From an uncultured Rhizobiaceae group bacterium (GTDB taxonomy: Bacteria; Pseudomonadota; Alphaproteobacteria; Rhizobiales; Rhizobiaceae), in the NCBI GenBank assembly GCA_937930635.1, contig CALHCF010000002.1:205318-269317 (forward strand): a stretch of DNA of 64,000 bases. The letters are read 5' to 3'. The notes beneath the pieces are model-generated. The model did not search any database, was not told the origin of the DNA, and was given only the letters and a program-made list of their open reading frames with translations. Numbering within the stretch: position 1 is the first letter of the stretch; each line of letters opens with the position of its first letter. The translations under genes were made by a program, and so were the position numbers. This document shows positions 27,357 through 36,846 of this stretch, piece by piece.

Positions 27357-28720
27357 ACCCTTCGATGCGCGCCCTTATCGGTTTTGGAATTATGGCAGTC
27401 CTGCTGGCCGGGGTCGGTCACTACCAATCCTGGAACGTCATGCTCGCGATCTTCAATCTGTGCCTGATTTCGGCAGTGATGGCGCTGGGTGTGAATATTC
27501 AGTGGGGATATGCGGGGCTCTTTAATGTCGGGATCATGGGGTTTGCGGCACTGGGTGGCGTTGCAGCCATGCTGACGTCCCGTGCGCCCGTATCAACCGC
27601 GTGGGCCGCAGGTGGCAGCAATCTGCTCATTGCAGGGGCGGTAACCCTTGGGGTGATTGCGGCTGCCTGGCAGCTTTCGAAATGGCGGGGCAGGGCATGG
27701 GTAAAAACGGTCGCGATGCTGATTGTGGTGTTGGGTGGCTATGTGCTGATCCGTCAGTTTTATGATCCCGCCGTATTGGCCATTGAGGCGGACAACCCGG
27801 CGAAATCGGGTTTCCTGGGCGGCCTGGGGCTGCCAATTATCTTTTCCTGGGCTGTTGGTGGGGTGTTTGCAGCCATCATTGCCTGGTTAATCGGCAAGGT
27901 TGCCCTGGGGTTGCGCTCCGATTATCTGGCGATTGCAACGCTTGGAATTTCGGAAATCCTGATCGCGGTTATGAAAAATGAAGACTGGCTGACGCGCGGC
28001 GTGAAAAACGTCACGGGTCTGCAGCGCCCTGTGCCTTATGAACTGAATTTGCAGGAAAGCCCGCGGTTTATTGAATGGGTCGAGTGGTTTTACGCGGGCA
28101 GTCTTGCCGGGCTTGAGGGGGCGACCCGGTCGCAGATGCTGCGTGAATTGACTGTTGAGGGATCAAGCCTGTTCGTAAAACTGTGTTACGGCGGACTGTT
28201 CCTTGCCGTCTTGCTGATCGTGTTAATTCTGTGCGTGCTCGCCCTGGCATCACCCTGGGGCCGTATGGTGCGGGCCATCCGTGACAATGAAGTCTCGGCC
28301 GCAGCGATGGGCAAGAATGTCACGCGCCGTCATTTGCAGATATTTGTTCTGGGGTCGGCGGTGGTTGGTATCGCCGGTGCCATGCTCACCACACTTGATG
28401 GTCAGTTCACGCCGGGCACCTATCAGCCCCTGCGTTATACTTTCCTGATCTGGGTGATGGTTATTGTCGGGGGATCGGGCAATAATCTGGGATCGGTTTT
28501 GGGGGCTTTCATCATCTGGTTCGTCTGGATTGAGGCAGAACCGGCCGGTAACTGGCTGATGGGCATTGCAACCGCTTCAATGGAAGAGGGAGACTGGCTG
28601 CGCCGACACCTTCTCGACAGCGCTCAGCATATGCGTTTTTTGATTATGGGTGTTATCATGCTGGTGGTGATGCGCTTTAGCCCCGGCGGAATATTGCCGG
28701 AACGTACGGCAAGGAGCTGA
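27353..28720 (+). CDS. livM: Branched-chain amino acid-type ABC permease (LivM-like)
   Basis: The second permease subunit. MALGVNIQWGYAGLFNVGIMGFAA is cut here to its key elements: QWGYAGLFNVG near 50 and the EAA-like loop SPWGRMVRAIRDNEVSAAA. With 455 residues it is longer than E. coli LivM (about 425), and it has an inserted hydrophobic pair around 85-135 and a long loop near 215-270. Its ATG overlaps the livH stop. Confidence 0.92.
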   Translation: MNPSMRALIGFGIMAVLLAGVGHYQSWNVMLAIFNLCLISAVMALGVNIQWGYAGLFNVGIMGFAALGGVAAMLTSRAPVSTAWAAGGSNLLIAGAVTLGVIAAAWQLSKWRGRAWVKTVAMLIVVLGGYVLIRQFYDPAVLAIEADNPAKSGFLGGLGLPIIFSWAVGGVFAAIIAWLIGKVALGLRSDYLAIATLGISEILIAVMKNEDWLTRGVKNVTGLQRPVPYELNLQESPRFIEWVEWFYAGSLAGLEGATRSQMLRELTVEGSSLFVKLCYGGLFLAVLLIVLILCVLALASPWGRMVRAIRDNEVSAAAMGKNVTRRHLQIFVLGSAVVGIAGAMLTTLDGQFTPGTYQPLRYTFLIWVMVIVGGSGNNLGSVLGAFIIWFVWIEAEPAGNWLMGIATASMEEGDWLRRHLLDSAQHMRFLIMGVIMLVVMRFSPGGILPERTARS

Positions 28721-28868
28721 TCGCTGTAACAGGGGATAAAAACACAGGTTGCTTAACCGATAAAAACATCGGAAATTAGATTCATTCGACGGTAATTCAG
28801 ACCGTCCATGGAGAGCGGTGCCGGGTATTGGCATCAAAACAAACGAGAATAGTTTCAGGGAGTACAAC

Positions 28869-30056
28869 ATGAAAAAACTTCTTCTCGCATCGACCATTCT
28901 TGCGGGCATGACCACAGCAGCGTTTGCTGACGGGCACGAAGTGAAAATGGGCGTTATTTTGGGCTTTACCGGTCCTATTGAATCGCTGACACCGGACATG
29001 GCCAGCGCTGCTGAACTTGCCATGAAGGAAACAGCTGGCAAGGTTCTGGATGGCAAGACCATCGTTGCTGTTCGTGCAGACTCAACCTGCACAGATGCCG
29101 CTGCCGCCACTGCTGCTGCAGAAAAGCTGATCACGTCTGACGGTGTTGTTGGAATCATGGGGGCTGACTGCTCTGGTGTAACCACAGCAATCGCCAATAA
29201 TGTGGGTGTTCCCAACGGTGTGGTCATGGTTTCCCCATCCGCCACATCACCGGCGCTGACCACAATCGAAGACAAGGGCTTCTTCTTCCGTACAGCCCCT
29301 TCGGATGCCCGTCAGGGACAGGTTCTGGCTGATATCCTCAAAGACAAGGGCATCACCAAGGTTGCCGTGACATTCACCAACAATGATTACGGCAAAGGCC
29401 TTGCCGACTCGTTTGCGACCGCATTCAAAGCCGCTGGCGGCGAAATTGCGATCAGTGCAGCCCATGAAGACGGCAAGGCAGACTATTCCGCCGAAGTCGG
29501 CGCGCTGTCGGCTGCCGGTGCTGAGCATCTTGCGGTCTTTGGATACGTGGATCAGGGCGGAAAGGGCATCATCCAGACCTCTCTTGATACCGGCGCTTTC
29601 GACAAGTTCATCCTTGCTGATGGCATGATCGGTGAATCGTTGATCAAGGCGATCGGTGCTGACCTCAACGGAACAATCGGCACTTTGCCCGGTTCCGATT
29701 CAGCCGGTGCTGCCAAGTTCAAGGAAGTCGCCACGGCTGGTGGCCTGAAAAAGAACGACGGCCCGTTCATGCCGGAGTCTTATGACGCCGCCGCATTGAT
29801 GATCCTCGCCATGCAGGCTGCCGGTTCAACAGACCGTGCCGCCATCCAGGGCAAGATCATGGACGTCGCCAACGCACCGGGCGAAAAGATCCTTCCCGGC
29901 GAACTGGCAAAAGCGCTGGAGATTTTGAAATCCGGCGGCCAGGTCGATTATGAAGGCGCCTCCAATGTCACGCTCACCGATGTTGGTGAAGCCGCTGGTT
30001 CCTACAAGGAACTGGAGGTCAAGGATGGCAAGTTTGAGACCATCAAAATCCGCTAA
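28869..30056 (+). CDS. Periplasmic substrate-binding protein of the Liv-type transporter
   Basis: A type I periplasmic binding protein of 395 residues. The signal peptide MKKLLLASTILAGMTTAAFA is followed by DGHEVKMGVILGFTGPIES, the typical start of the mature Leu/Ile/Val-binding-like fold. MGADCSGVTTAIANN and FFRTAPSDARQGQVL are the ligand-site regions. The ATG at 28869 has CAGGGAG upstream. A terminator follows 25 bases after the stop, so most transcripts of the transporter operon probably end here. The ligand is not evident. Confidence 0.92.
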   Translation: MKKLLLASTILAGMTTAAFADGHEVKMGVILGFTGPIESLTPDMASAAELAMKETAGKVLDGKTIVAVRADSTCTDAAAATAAAEKLITSDGVVGIMGADCSGVTTAIANNVGVPNGVVMVSPSATSPALTTIEDKGFFFRTAPSDARQGQVLADILKDKGITKVAVTFTNNDYGKGLADSFATAFKAAGGEIAISAAHEDGKADYSAEVGALSAAGAEHLAVFGYVDQGGKGIIQTSLDTGAFDKFILADGMIGESLIKAIGADLNGTIGTLPGSDSAGAAKFKEVATAGGLKKNDGPFMPESYDAAALMILAMQAAGSTDRAAIQGKIMDVANAPGEKILPGELAKALEILKSGGQVDYEGASNVTLTDVGEAAGSYKELEVKDGKFETIKIR

Positions 30057-30081
30057 GGGTTTGCTGGAATTGTGATATCTG

Positions 30082-30120
30082 GTGCCCGGCAGCCACTGGT
30101 TGCCGGGCATTTTGTTTTTT
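30082..30120 (+). terminator. Rho-independent terminator after the binding-protein gene
   Basis: TGCCCGGCA (30083-30091) pairs with TGCCGGGCA (30101-30109); GCC/GGT extends the stem to 12 pairs with a 3-base loop, followed by TTTTGTTTTTT. It separates the transporter genes from the downstream TPP enzyme and may allow only partial readthrough. Confidence 0.85.
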
Positions 30121-30130
30121 GGAGCACAGC

Positions 30131-31792
30131 ATGAAAAACCGTACCGGCGCGCAACTGCTTGTTGAATGTCTGCTTGCGCAGGAAGTTGAGATCGGTTTCG
30201 GCGTGCCGGGGGAGAGCTATCTGGCCGTTCTCGATGCCCTTCACGATGTATCCAACGCTTTCAGCTTTGTCGGCTGCCGCAATGAAGGGGGCGGAGCCTT
30301 TATGGCAGAAGCCTATGGAAAGCTGACCGGTAAACCCGGCATCCTTTTCGTTACCCGTGGACCGGGAGCGACCAACGCATCCATCGGCATCCACACGGCC
30401 ATGCAGGATTCCACACCCATGGTGGTTTTTGTCGGTCAGATCGAGACATCCATGCGGGGGCGTGAAGCTTTTCAGGAACTGGATTACAAGGCGGTTTTCG
30501 GGTCGATGGCCAAATGGGTCGTCGAGATTGACGATGCGGACCGAGTGCCGGAACTGGTCTCCCGTGCCTTTGCTGTCGCTCAATCAGGGCGTCCGGGGCC
30601 GGTGGTGGTGGCTTTGCCCGAAGACATGCTGGTTCAAAAGACAAGCGCCATTCCCCGGGCGAGGGTTGTTCCGGTTCAGGCGAAACCGGATTCGGCGCAG
30701 ATTGAAGACCTGATGGACCGTCTGGCAGCGGCCCAAAAACCTGTTCTTGTTGCCGGTGGCGGCGGTTGGGGCCGCAAAGGTGAGGCGGCGCTAAAGCAGT
30801 TTGCTGAAGCCAACAGCCTTCCTGTGATCGTCACGTTTCGCAATCAGGACGTGATCGACAATCACTCACCAAGTTATATCGGAGATGCAGGATTTGGCAT
30901 CGCTCCTGAAATTCGCCGGTTTCTTGATGAGAGCGATCTACTAATCGCGCTCAATGTCCGTTTTGGAGAAACACTGACTGACGGCTACTCGCTGTTTGAT
31001 CCTGCAACATTTGAAAAAACACTTGTCCATGCCCATGCCAGCGATGGCGAGCTGGGTAAGATCTTTACCCCCGATCTCGCCATTCTTTCAGGACCGAATG
31101 AAATGGCACAGGCTCTGGCGCAGTGTCCGCCGGTCGCGGAACCGGTCTGGGCAGAGCGCACAAAACAGGCCCGCGAAGCCTGGAATGCCGGCCTTGAAGT
31201 GCAACCGCAGCCGGGTGGCGTGGATATGGGCATCATCATGGAATATCTGCGCGAGGTGCTTCCAGAAGATGCCATTATTACCAATGGTGCAGGGAATTTT
31301 GCGATCTGGGCAGGACGGTACATCTACTATGGGGCCGGGCGCAGGCTTCTTGGGCCGCAGGCAGGGTCGATGGGAGCAGGCGTCCCTGCCGCAGTCATGG
31401 CCAAAATGGTCGATCCGACCCGTTTTGTCCTGTGTTTTGCCGGTGATGGTGACTTTCAGATGAACGGAATGGAACTGGGTGCCGCGCTTCAGCATGGCGC
31501 TTACCCTGTGATCCTGCTCCTGAATAACGGTACCTACGGAACCATCCGTATGCATCAGGAACGCGAATATCCGGGGCGTGTGAGCGGTACCGAGATTGTC
31601 AATCCGGATTTTACCGCAATTGCCAAAGCCTATGGCATGTTGGGCGAGCGCATTGAGCGCACCGAGGATTTTTCTGACGCATTCCAGCGCGCCTGCGCTT
31701 CACCAACCGGCGGCCTTCTTGAGCTGATGATTGATCAGGAGGGCCTGTCGCCGCGCATGACGGTCTCAAAGCTACGTGCACAAAAGCAGTAA
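30131..31792 (+). CDS. Thiamine-diphosphate enzyme, acetolactate-synthase-like
   Basis: A 553-residue member of the acetolactate synthase / pyruvate decarboxylase superfamily. The catalytic Glu lies in GCRNEGGGAFMAEAYG, and TPP and metal binding in CFAGDGDFQMNGMEL with NNGTYGTIRM. Residues normally used for FAD binding are not obvious to me, and no small regulatory subunit gene follows, so a biosynthetic IlvB is unlikely. The ATG at 30131 has GGAG 8 bases upstream. It may act on the imported compound or its 2-keto acid, but that is context inference. It is the last accessory gene before fabD. Confidence 0.82.
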   Translation: MKNRTGAQLLVECLLAQEVEIGFGVPGESYLAVLDALHDVSNAFSFVGCRNEGGGAFMAEAYGKLTGKPGILFVTRGPGATNASIGIHTAMQDSTPMVVFVGQIETSMRGREAFQELDYKAVFGSMAKWVVEIDDADRVPELVSRAFAVAQSGRPGPVVVALPEDMLVQKTSAIPRARVVPVQAKPDSAQIEDLMDRLAAAQKPVLVAGGGGWGRKGEAALKQFAEANSLPVIVTFRNQDVIDNHSPSYIGDAGFGIAPEIRRFLDESDLLIALNVRFGETLTDGYSLFDPATFEKTLVHAHASDGELGKIFTPDLAILSGPNEMAQALAQCPPVAEPVWAERTKQAREAWNAGLEVQPQPGGVDMGIIMEYLREVLPEDAIITNGAGNFAIWAGRYIYYGAGRRLLGPQAGSMGAGVPAAVMAKMVDPTRFVLCFAGDGDFQMNGMELGAALQHGAYPVILLLNNGTYGTIRMHQEREYPGRVSGTEIVNPDFTAIAKAYGMLGERIERTEDFSDAFQRACASPTGGLLELMIDQEGLSPRMTVSKLRAQKQ

Positions 31793-31854
31793 AAAGAGGG
31801 GCGATCTTGACCTTGGCTCCATTTCTTATCAACTAGACGAAACACCTTTTGTCT

Positions 31855-32805
31855 ATGGATTCTCCAATGCTCGCACTCACCTTTCCCGGACAAGGCTCTC
31901 AGGCAGTCGGCATGGGTCGGGAACTGGCCGATGTTTTTCCAGAAGCCAGAGCCGTTTTTGACGAAGTTGATGATGCGCTGGGAGAAAAACTCTCTGCGCT
32001 CATCTGGGAGGGCGATGAAGAGACGCTGAAACTGACCGCCAATGCTCAACCCGCACTGATGGCGGTCAGTCTCGCGGCTGTTCGGGCCATGGAATCAAAG
32101 GGTTTTCAGGTGACCCGCGCCTCTTATGTTGCCGGGCACAGTTTGGGTGAATATTCGGCACTGGCAGCGGCACACGCACTCAGCATCAGCGATACCGCAC
32201 GGCTCTTGCGCATACGCGGAGAAGCGATGCAGGCCGCCGTCCCGGTGGGTGTTGGTGCTATGGCAGCGATTATCGGACTGGAGCAATTGGTGGTCGATAC
32301 AATCTGTATCGAGGCGACCGAGGGGGAAAACAGCTGTCAGGTAGCCAATGACAATGGCGGCGGGCAAATTGTGATTTCCGGCCATAAAGAGGCTGTGGAA
32401 CGGGCCATGGAAGCTGCCACAACCGTGGGCGCAAAACGGACATTGCCCTTGCCGGTCTCAGCCCCTTTCCATTCAAAACTCATGGAACCTGCAGGGCAGC
32501 GCATGGCTCAGGCGCTTGAAGAAGTCGACATCAAACCCACCATTGTCCCTTTGATTTCAAACGTGCTGGCAGAACCGATTTCTCATCCCGACGACGTCAA
32601 AAAGCGTCTGATAGAGCAGGTTACCGGGCGTGTTCGCTGGGCTGAAAGTGTCACCTATATGTCGCAGGAGGGGGTGAGCAACCTTTGGGAGATAGGGTCC
32701 GGCAAGGTTTTGTGCGGGTTGGCGCGCCGGATCGACCGGGATCTGAAGACAACCGCCATCGGCAAACCTGAAGATATTGACACTGCCCTTGAATCAATTT
32801 CTTAG
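31855..32805 (+). CDS. fabD: Malonyl-CoA:ACP transacylase
   Basis: Loads malonyl groups onto acyl carrier protein for fatty-acid synthesis. Motifs are FPGQGSQAVGMG, the catalytic serine in VAGHSLGEYSAL, and the late His in APFHSKLM. The start is uncertain: ATG 31855 (used) or ATG 31867, which gives MLALTFPGQG; neither has a strong ribosome-binding site. It is the first gene of fabD-fabG-acpP-fabF and is separated by 62 bases from the accessory TPP enzyme. Confidence 0.95.
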   Translation: MDSPMLALTFPGQGSQAVGMGRELADVFPEARAVFDEVDDALGEKLSALIWEGDEETLKLTANAQPALMAVSLAAVRAMESKGFQVTRASYVAGHSLGEYSALAAAHALSISDTARLLRIRGEAMQAAVPVGVGAMAAIIGLEQLVVDTICIEATEGENSCQVANDNGGGQIVISGHKEAVERAMEAATTVGAKRTLPLPVSAPFHSKLMEPAGQRMAQALEEVDIKPTIVPLISNVLAEPISHPDDVKKRLIEQVTGRVRWAESVTYMSQEGVSNLWEIGSGKVLCGLARRIDRDLKTTAIGKPEDIDTALESIS

Positions 32806-32880
32806 CGTGAGCAACCATCTCCTCAGTCAACACGACCAGGCTGCGGAAAAGACTCACAAAATTTATTACTGGAGAAAGCA

Positions 32881-33618
32881 ATGTTTGACCTGACTGGCAA
32901 GAAGGCACTCGTGACCGGAGCCTCGGGCGGCATTGGCGAAGCCATCGCAAAAATGCTGCATGAGCAGGGGGCGGTGGTCGGGCTTCACGGCACCCGTGAA
33001 GAGAAGCTGAAAACCATGGCATCGCAGATGGGGGCGAACGCCCATATTTTCCCGGCCAATCTTGGTGATTCCAACGAAATCAAGGAATTGGCCAGCAAAG
33101 CTGAATCTGAACTCGAGGGTATCGATATTCTGGTCAACAATGCGGGAATAACCAAAGACGGTTTGTTTGTGCGCATGAGCGATGAAGACTGGGATGCGGT
33201 GCTGGACATCAATCTCAGGGCAACTTTTCAACTTACCAGAGATGTCGTGTATCCCATGATGCGCCGCAAAGGTGGCCGGATTATCAACATAACATCAGTG
33301 GTTGGCGTGACCGGGAATGCCGGGCAGGGAAACTACTGTGCTTCAAAGGCCGGCATGATTGGCATGTCAAAATCACTGGCGATGGAGATTGCCAGCCGTG
33401 GAGTGACCGTCAACTGCGTTGCACCGGGATTTATCGAGACACCCATGACGGATGTTTTGAATGAAAAACAGCGTGATGCCATATTGGCAAGCGTTCCTTC
33501 CAGACGGCTTGGAACAGGCGCAGAAGTTGCCAGTGCGGTGTCTTTTCTGGCAAGCGATGAGGCCTCTTACATCACGGGTCAGACGATTCACGTGAATGGC
33601 GGCATGGCGATGATTTAG
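32881..33618 (+). CDS. fabG: 3-oxoacyl-ACP reductase
   Basis: NADPH-dependent ketoreduction step of fatty-acid elongation. A classical SDR: VTGASGGIGEA, NNAGITKDGLFVRM, catalytic Ser139, Tyr152 and Lys156 (NYCASKAG), and the FabG C-terminus YITGQTIHVNGGMAMI. It has 245 residues, normal length, with GGAGAAAGC before the ATG. Confidence 0.97.
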   Translation: MFDLTGKKALVTGASGGIGEAIAKMLHEQGAVVGLHGTREEKLKTMASQMGANAHIFPANLGDSNEIKELASKAESELEGIDILVNNAGITKDGLFVRMSDEDWDAVLDINLRATFQLTRDVVYPMMRRKGGRIINITSVVGVTGNAGQGNYCASKAGMIGMSKSLAMEIASRGVTVNCVAPGFIETPMTDVLNEKQRDAILASVPSRRLGTGAEVASAVSFLASDEASYITGQTIHVNGGMAMI

Positions 33619-33797
33619 CGCTGATTGGCGAATCTGTTCAGTTTTTCCTTCCCCAAATTAGCCCAAACCGAGGCAAAAGCAGGATAAAGCTGTTGAAAAA
33701 CAACGCAAACCGGGCCTTGAGACAATAGCGCTTGATCTGGCTTGCTGCGTTAACTAGGAAGAAGCGAAATGAGTTTGGTCCATACCGGAGAACCAAT

Positions 33798-34034
33798 ATG
33801 AGCGATACAGAAGACCGCGTTAAGAAAATCGTTGTAGAGCACCTCGGCGTCGAGGGTGAAAAGGTTGTGCTGAATGCGTCTTTTATCGACGATCTGGGCG
33901 CGGACAGCCTGGACACAGTCGAGCTGGTGATGGCCTTTGAAGAGGAATTCGGTGTCGAAATTCCCGACGATGCGGCTGAAACCATTCAGACGGTCAAAGA
34001 TGCCGTCGATTATCTCGATAAAAACAAAGCCTGA
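33798..34034 (+). CDS. acpP: Acyl carrier protein
   Basis: A 78-residue acidic carrier protein. The phosphopantetheine attachment serine is in [21 protein letters not shown] used the ATG at 33798; a longer upstream frame is not ACP-like. A 179-base gap separates it from fabG and a stem-loop follows it, which fits the separate high expression usual for acpP. Confidence 0.98.
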   Translation: MSDTEDRVKKIVVEHLGVEGEKVVLNASFIDDLGADSLDTVELVMAFEEEFGVEIPDDAAETIQTVKDAVDYLDKNKA

Positions 34035-34048
34035 TTGGGCTTGCCTGG

Positions 34049-34068
34049 TGCCTCAGTCTTATGAGGCA
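34049..34068 (+). terminator. Stem-loop after acpP, possible attenuator
   Basis: TGCCTCA (34049-34055) and TGAGGCA (34062-34068) form a perfect 7-base stem with a 6-base loop, 14 bases after the acpP stop. Only TCGTTT follows, so it would be a weak terminator or a 3' stabiliser that gives more acpP than fabF mRNA. Confidence 0.45.
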
Positions 34069-34147
34069 TCGTTTGGCACCGGAATTGCGTGCCCGCTGCT
34101 GCTGATGACTGGTCGGCATTTTCCACGAAACGTAAACTGGGCGTAAT

Positions 34148-35410
34148 ATGATCATGAGACGTGCCGTCGTGACCGGTATTGGCATGGTGTCACCGCTCGG
34201 GGGTGACGCCGAGACCACCTGGGCCAATCTTGTAGCCGGTAAGAATGCTGCAAAACGCGTTACCGATTTCGAAGTTGAAGACCTGCCTGCGAAAATCGCT
34301 TGCCAGCTTCCGCGTGGCGACACGAGCGATGGCAATTTTGATCCCGATGACTGGATGGAAGTGAAGGAGCAACGCAAGGTTGACCCGTTCATTGTCTATG
34401 CGGTTTCTGCTGCCACTCAGGCGTTAAATGATGCCGGTTGGCACCCCAAGACTGAAGATGAGAAATGTGCCACGGGTACGCTGATCGGCTCAGGTATTGG
34501 GGGTCTTCAGGGAATTGAGCAGACGTCGCTTTTGCTTGCTGAGCGCGGACCGCGGCGCGTTAGCCCGTTTTTTATTCCTGGCCGCCTGATCAATCTGGCC
34601 TCGGGATATGTATCAATCATGCATGGTCTTAAAGGACCCAACCACTCGGTTGTGACGGCCTGCTCGACCGGCGCCCATGCCATTGGCGATGCTGCCCGGA
34701 TGATCGCCCTTGGCGATGCCGATGTCATGGTGGCAGGCGGTTCTGAATCGCCCGTGTGTCGGTTGTCGCTTGCCGGCTTTGCAGCCTGCAAGGCGCTTTC
34801 CACATCATTCAATGACGAACCTGAGAAGGCATCACGGCCATGGGATGCGGACCGTGATGGATTTGTCATGGGTGAGGGGGCCGGGATCGTTGTTGTCGAG
34901 GAACTTGAACACGCCAAGGCACGGGGTGCAAAAATCTATGGTGAGGTGATCGGATACGGCCTTTCCGGCGATGCCCATCACATAACCGCACCGGCGCAGG
35001 ACCACGAGGGTGCATTCCGCGCCATGAAGGCGAGCCTGAAACGTGCCGGTATCGAGGCATCACAGATTGACTATGTAAACGCCCACGGCACGTCCACCAT
35101 GGCGGATACGATGGAGCTTGGTGCGGTCGAGAGACTTGTTGGTGATTCGGCTGCGAACCTCACCATGTCCTCCACCAAATCGGCAATTGGCCATCTTTTG
35201 GGTGCCGCCGGGTCGGTTGAAGCCATTTTCTGTCTCCAGGCCATGCGGGACGGCAGGGTTCCGCCAACGCTGAACCTCGACAAGCCGGAAGCGGAAACAG
35301 CAGTTGATCTTGTGCCAAAAGCCGCAAAAGACCTGGAAATCAATATTGCGCTGTCCAATTCTTTTGGTTTTGGCGGAACGAATGCGTCTTTGGTCTTCCA
35401 AAAAGTCTGA
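34148..35410 (+). CDS. fabF: 3-oxoacyl-ACP synthase II
   Basis: Condensing enzyme of fatty-acid elongation. The catalytic triad is visible: Cys172 in TACSTGAHAIG, the His in NAHGTSTMAD and the His in AIGHLLGAAGS. VTGIGMVSPLG at the N-terminus and SNSFGFGGTNASLVF at the C-terminus are typical. The 420 residues are of normal length. It follows acpP on the same strand. Confidence 0.97.
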   Translation: MIMRRAVVTGIGMVSPLGGDAETTWANLVAGKNAAKRVTDFEVEDLPAKIACQLPRGDTSDGNFDPDDWMEVKEQRKVDPFIVYAVSAATQALNDAGWHPKTEDEKCATGTLIGSGIGGLQGIEQTSLLLAERGPRRVSPFFIPGRLINLASGYVSIMHGLKGPNHSVVTACSTGAHAIGDAARMIALGDADVMVAGGSESPVCRLSLAGFAACKALSTSFNDEPEKASRPWDADRDGFVMGEGAGIVVVEELEHAKARGAKIYGEVIGYGLSGDAHHITAPAQDHEGAFRAMKASLKRAGIEASQIDYVNAHGTSTMADTMELGAVERLVGDSAANLTMSSTKSAIGHLLGAAGSVEAIFCLQAMRDGRVPPTLNLDKPEAETAVDLVPKAAKDLEINIALSNSFGFGGTNASLVFQKV

Positions 35411-35586
35411 TTTTTGTCTCCTTTGGATTGGGCATTTTTGCCTGTTGGTGTATGTGTTTAACAACACTGGGCCGGTGTCGTTTCTCGCTGTTTTGCCACA
35501 TTGATTTGATTGTGTTGGCGTTCATGGGGTGCGAAATGCGGTGAGTGGTTTGATGTCACGCAAAAACAAGAAGGCGGATTTGCCCC

Positions 35587-36846
35587 GTGGTGAATGACCC
35601 ATCAAAACCGGCATTTGGGCGGCAGAACCGCAAAGGCGAGTTTTCAGATCTGTTTGAGAACGAAAACAGCATGGAGCCAACCTATACCCGCGACACATTT
35701 ATCAACGGGTCGCCCAATGAAATTGATGAGAAGCTGGAGGCGGCAAAGAGATCCAGGAAAGCCCGCGGCACGCTGGTCCGTTTTTTCAATTTTCTGTTCA
35801 CGATAGCGATTGTGGGAGCAATCTGTTTCGTCGGCCTGATCTGGTACGGTACGACCCAGTTTGAGGCCAAAGGCCCGCTGCAGGAAGCAAAGACTTTCGT
35901 GGTGCCAAAGGGAGCCAGTTTCCGGTCGATCCAGGCGGCGTTGGAAGCGGAGGGAATTATCGAAAAACAAGGGCCTCTGCGCGTCTTTATCCGGGGTGTT
36001 CAGGCGGCCGGTCAGGATTCAAAACTCAAGGCCGGCGAATTTGCCATGAAACCGGGCATGAGCATGAGGCAGGTCATGCACGAACTGACCGAGGGGCGCT
36101 CGGTGGAATATTCAATCACGTTCCCCGAAGGCTGGACCTCGTACCAGATCAGTGAACGTATTGCCTTTGATGAAACTCTTGAAGGGGACCGGCCCGAGAT
36201 TCCACCAGAGGGATCGCTGCTTCCCAGCACCTATTCCTTTCCCCGGGGCACAACGCGGCAACAGGTGATCGAGCGCCTGCAGGAAGCCCAGAAAAAGGCG
36301 GTTGATGAGGTCTGGAAGAGCCGTGTCGTTGGTCTGCCGCTCAAGTCTCCTGAAGAAATGGTTATTCTGGCGTCCATCGTTGAAAAGGAAACCGGCGTGG
36401 CAGGCGAACGGGCTCATGTCGCGTCCGTGTTCGTCAACCGTCTGCGCAAAGGCATGAAGCTTGAGACCGACCCCACGATTATTTACGGCTTGTTTGGCGG
36501 GAAGGGAAAACCGAAAGATCGTCCCATTTTCCGGTCAGATATTCGCCGTTCAACGCCTTACAACACCTACATCATAAAGGGCCTGCCTCCCACACCCATC
36601 GCTAATCCCGGAATTGAATCGCTAAGGGCGGTTGCCAATCCGTTGGAGACGGAAGATCTGTTTTTTGTGGCTGACGGTTCCGGCGGTCATGCATTTGCCA
36701 AAACTCTCAAAGAGCACAACGCCAACGTCGCGAAATGGCGCAAGATCGAAGCTGCTGCCAAAAAGGCTCGTGAGGCTGCTGAAAAAGCAGCCAAGGAAGC
36801 AGAAGAAAACGGTGACGAAACCTCGTCAGGCGGTGCCGACAATTGA
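35587..36846 (+). CDS. mltG: Endolytic murein transglycosylase MltG (YceG-like)
   Basis: Cleaves nascent peptidoglycan strands at the inner membrane. A hydrophilic cytoplasmic N-terminus of about 65 residues precedes one membrane helix (FLFTIAIVGAICFVGLIWYG), a LysM-like region (FVVPKGASFRSIQAAL) and the YceG domain with the catalytic Glu in ILASIVEKETG and the TPYNTYIIKGLPPTPIANPG segment. The tail is Lys/Ala/Glu-rich. The start is GTG at 35587 with AAGGCGG upstream; the adjacent GTG at 35590 is equally possible. The stop overlaps the yicC start by four bases (TTGA). Confidence 0.93.
   Translation: MVNDPSKPAFGRQNRKGEFSDLFENENSMEPTYTRDTFINGSPNEIDEKLEAAKRSRKARGTLVRFFNFLFTIAIVGAICFVGLIWYGTTQFEAKGPLQEAKTFVVPKGASFRSIQAALEAEGIIEKQGPLRVFIRGVQAAGQDSKLKAGEFAMKPGMSMRQVMHELTEGRSVEYSITFPEGWTSYQISERIAFDETLEGDRPEIPPEGSLLPSTYSFPRGTTRQQVIERLQEAQKKAVDEVWKSRVVGLPLKSPEEMVILASIVEKETGVAGERAHVASVFVNRLRKGMKLETDPTIIYGLFGGKGKPKDRPIFRSDIRRSTPYNTYIIKGLPPTPIANPGIESLRAVANPLETEDLFFVADGSGGHAFAKTLKEHNANVAKWRKIEAAAKKAREAAEKAAKEAEENGDETSSGGADN

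Noticed and set aside
30131..31792. Calling the TPP enzyme IlvB
   Set aside because: No ilvN-type small subunit follows and the context is a transporter, not branched-chain amino acid synthesis.
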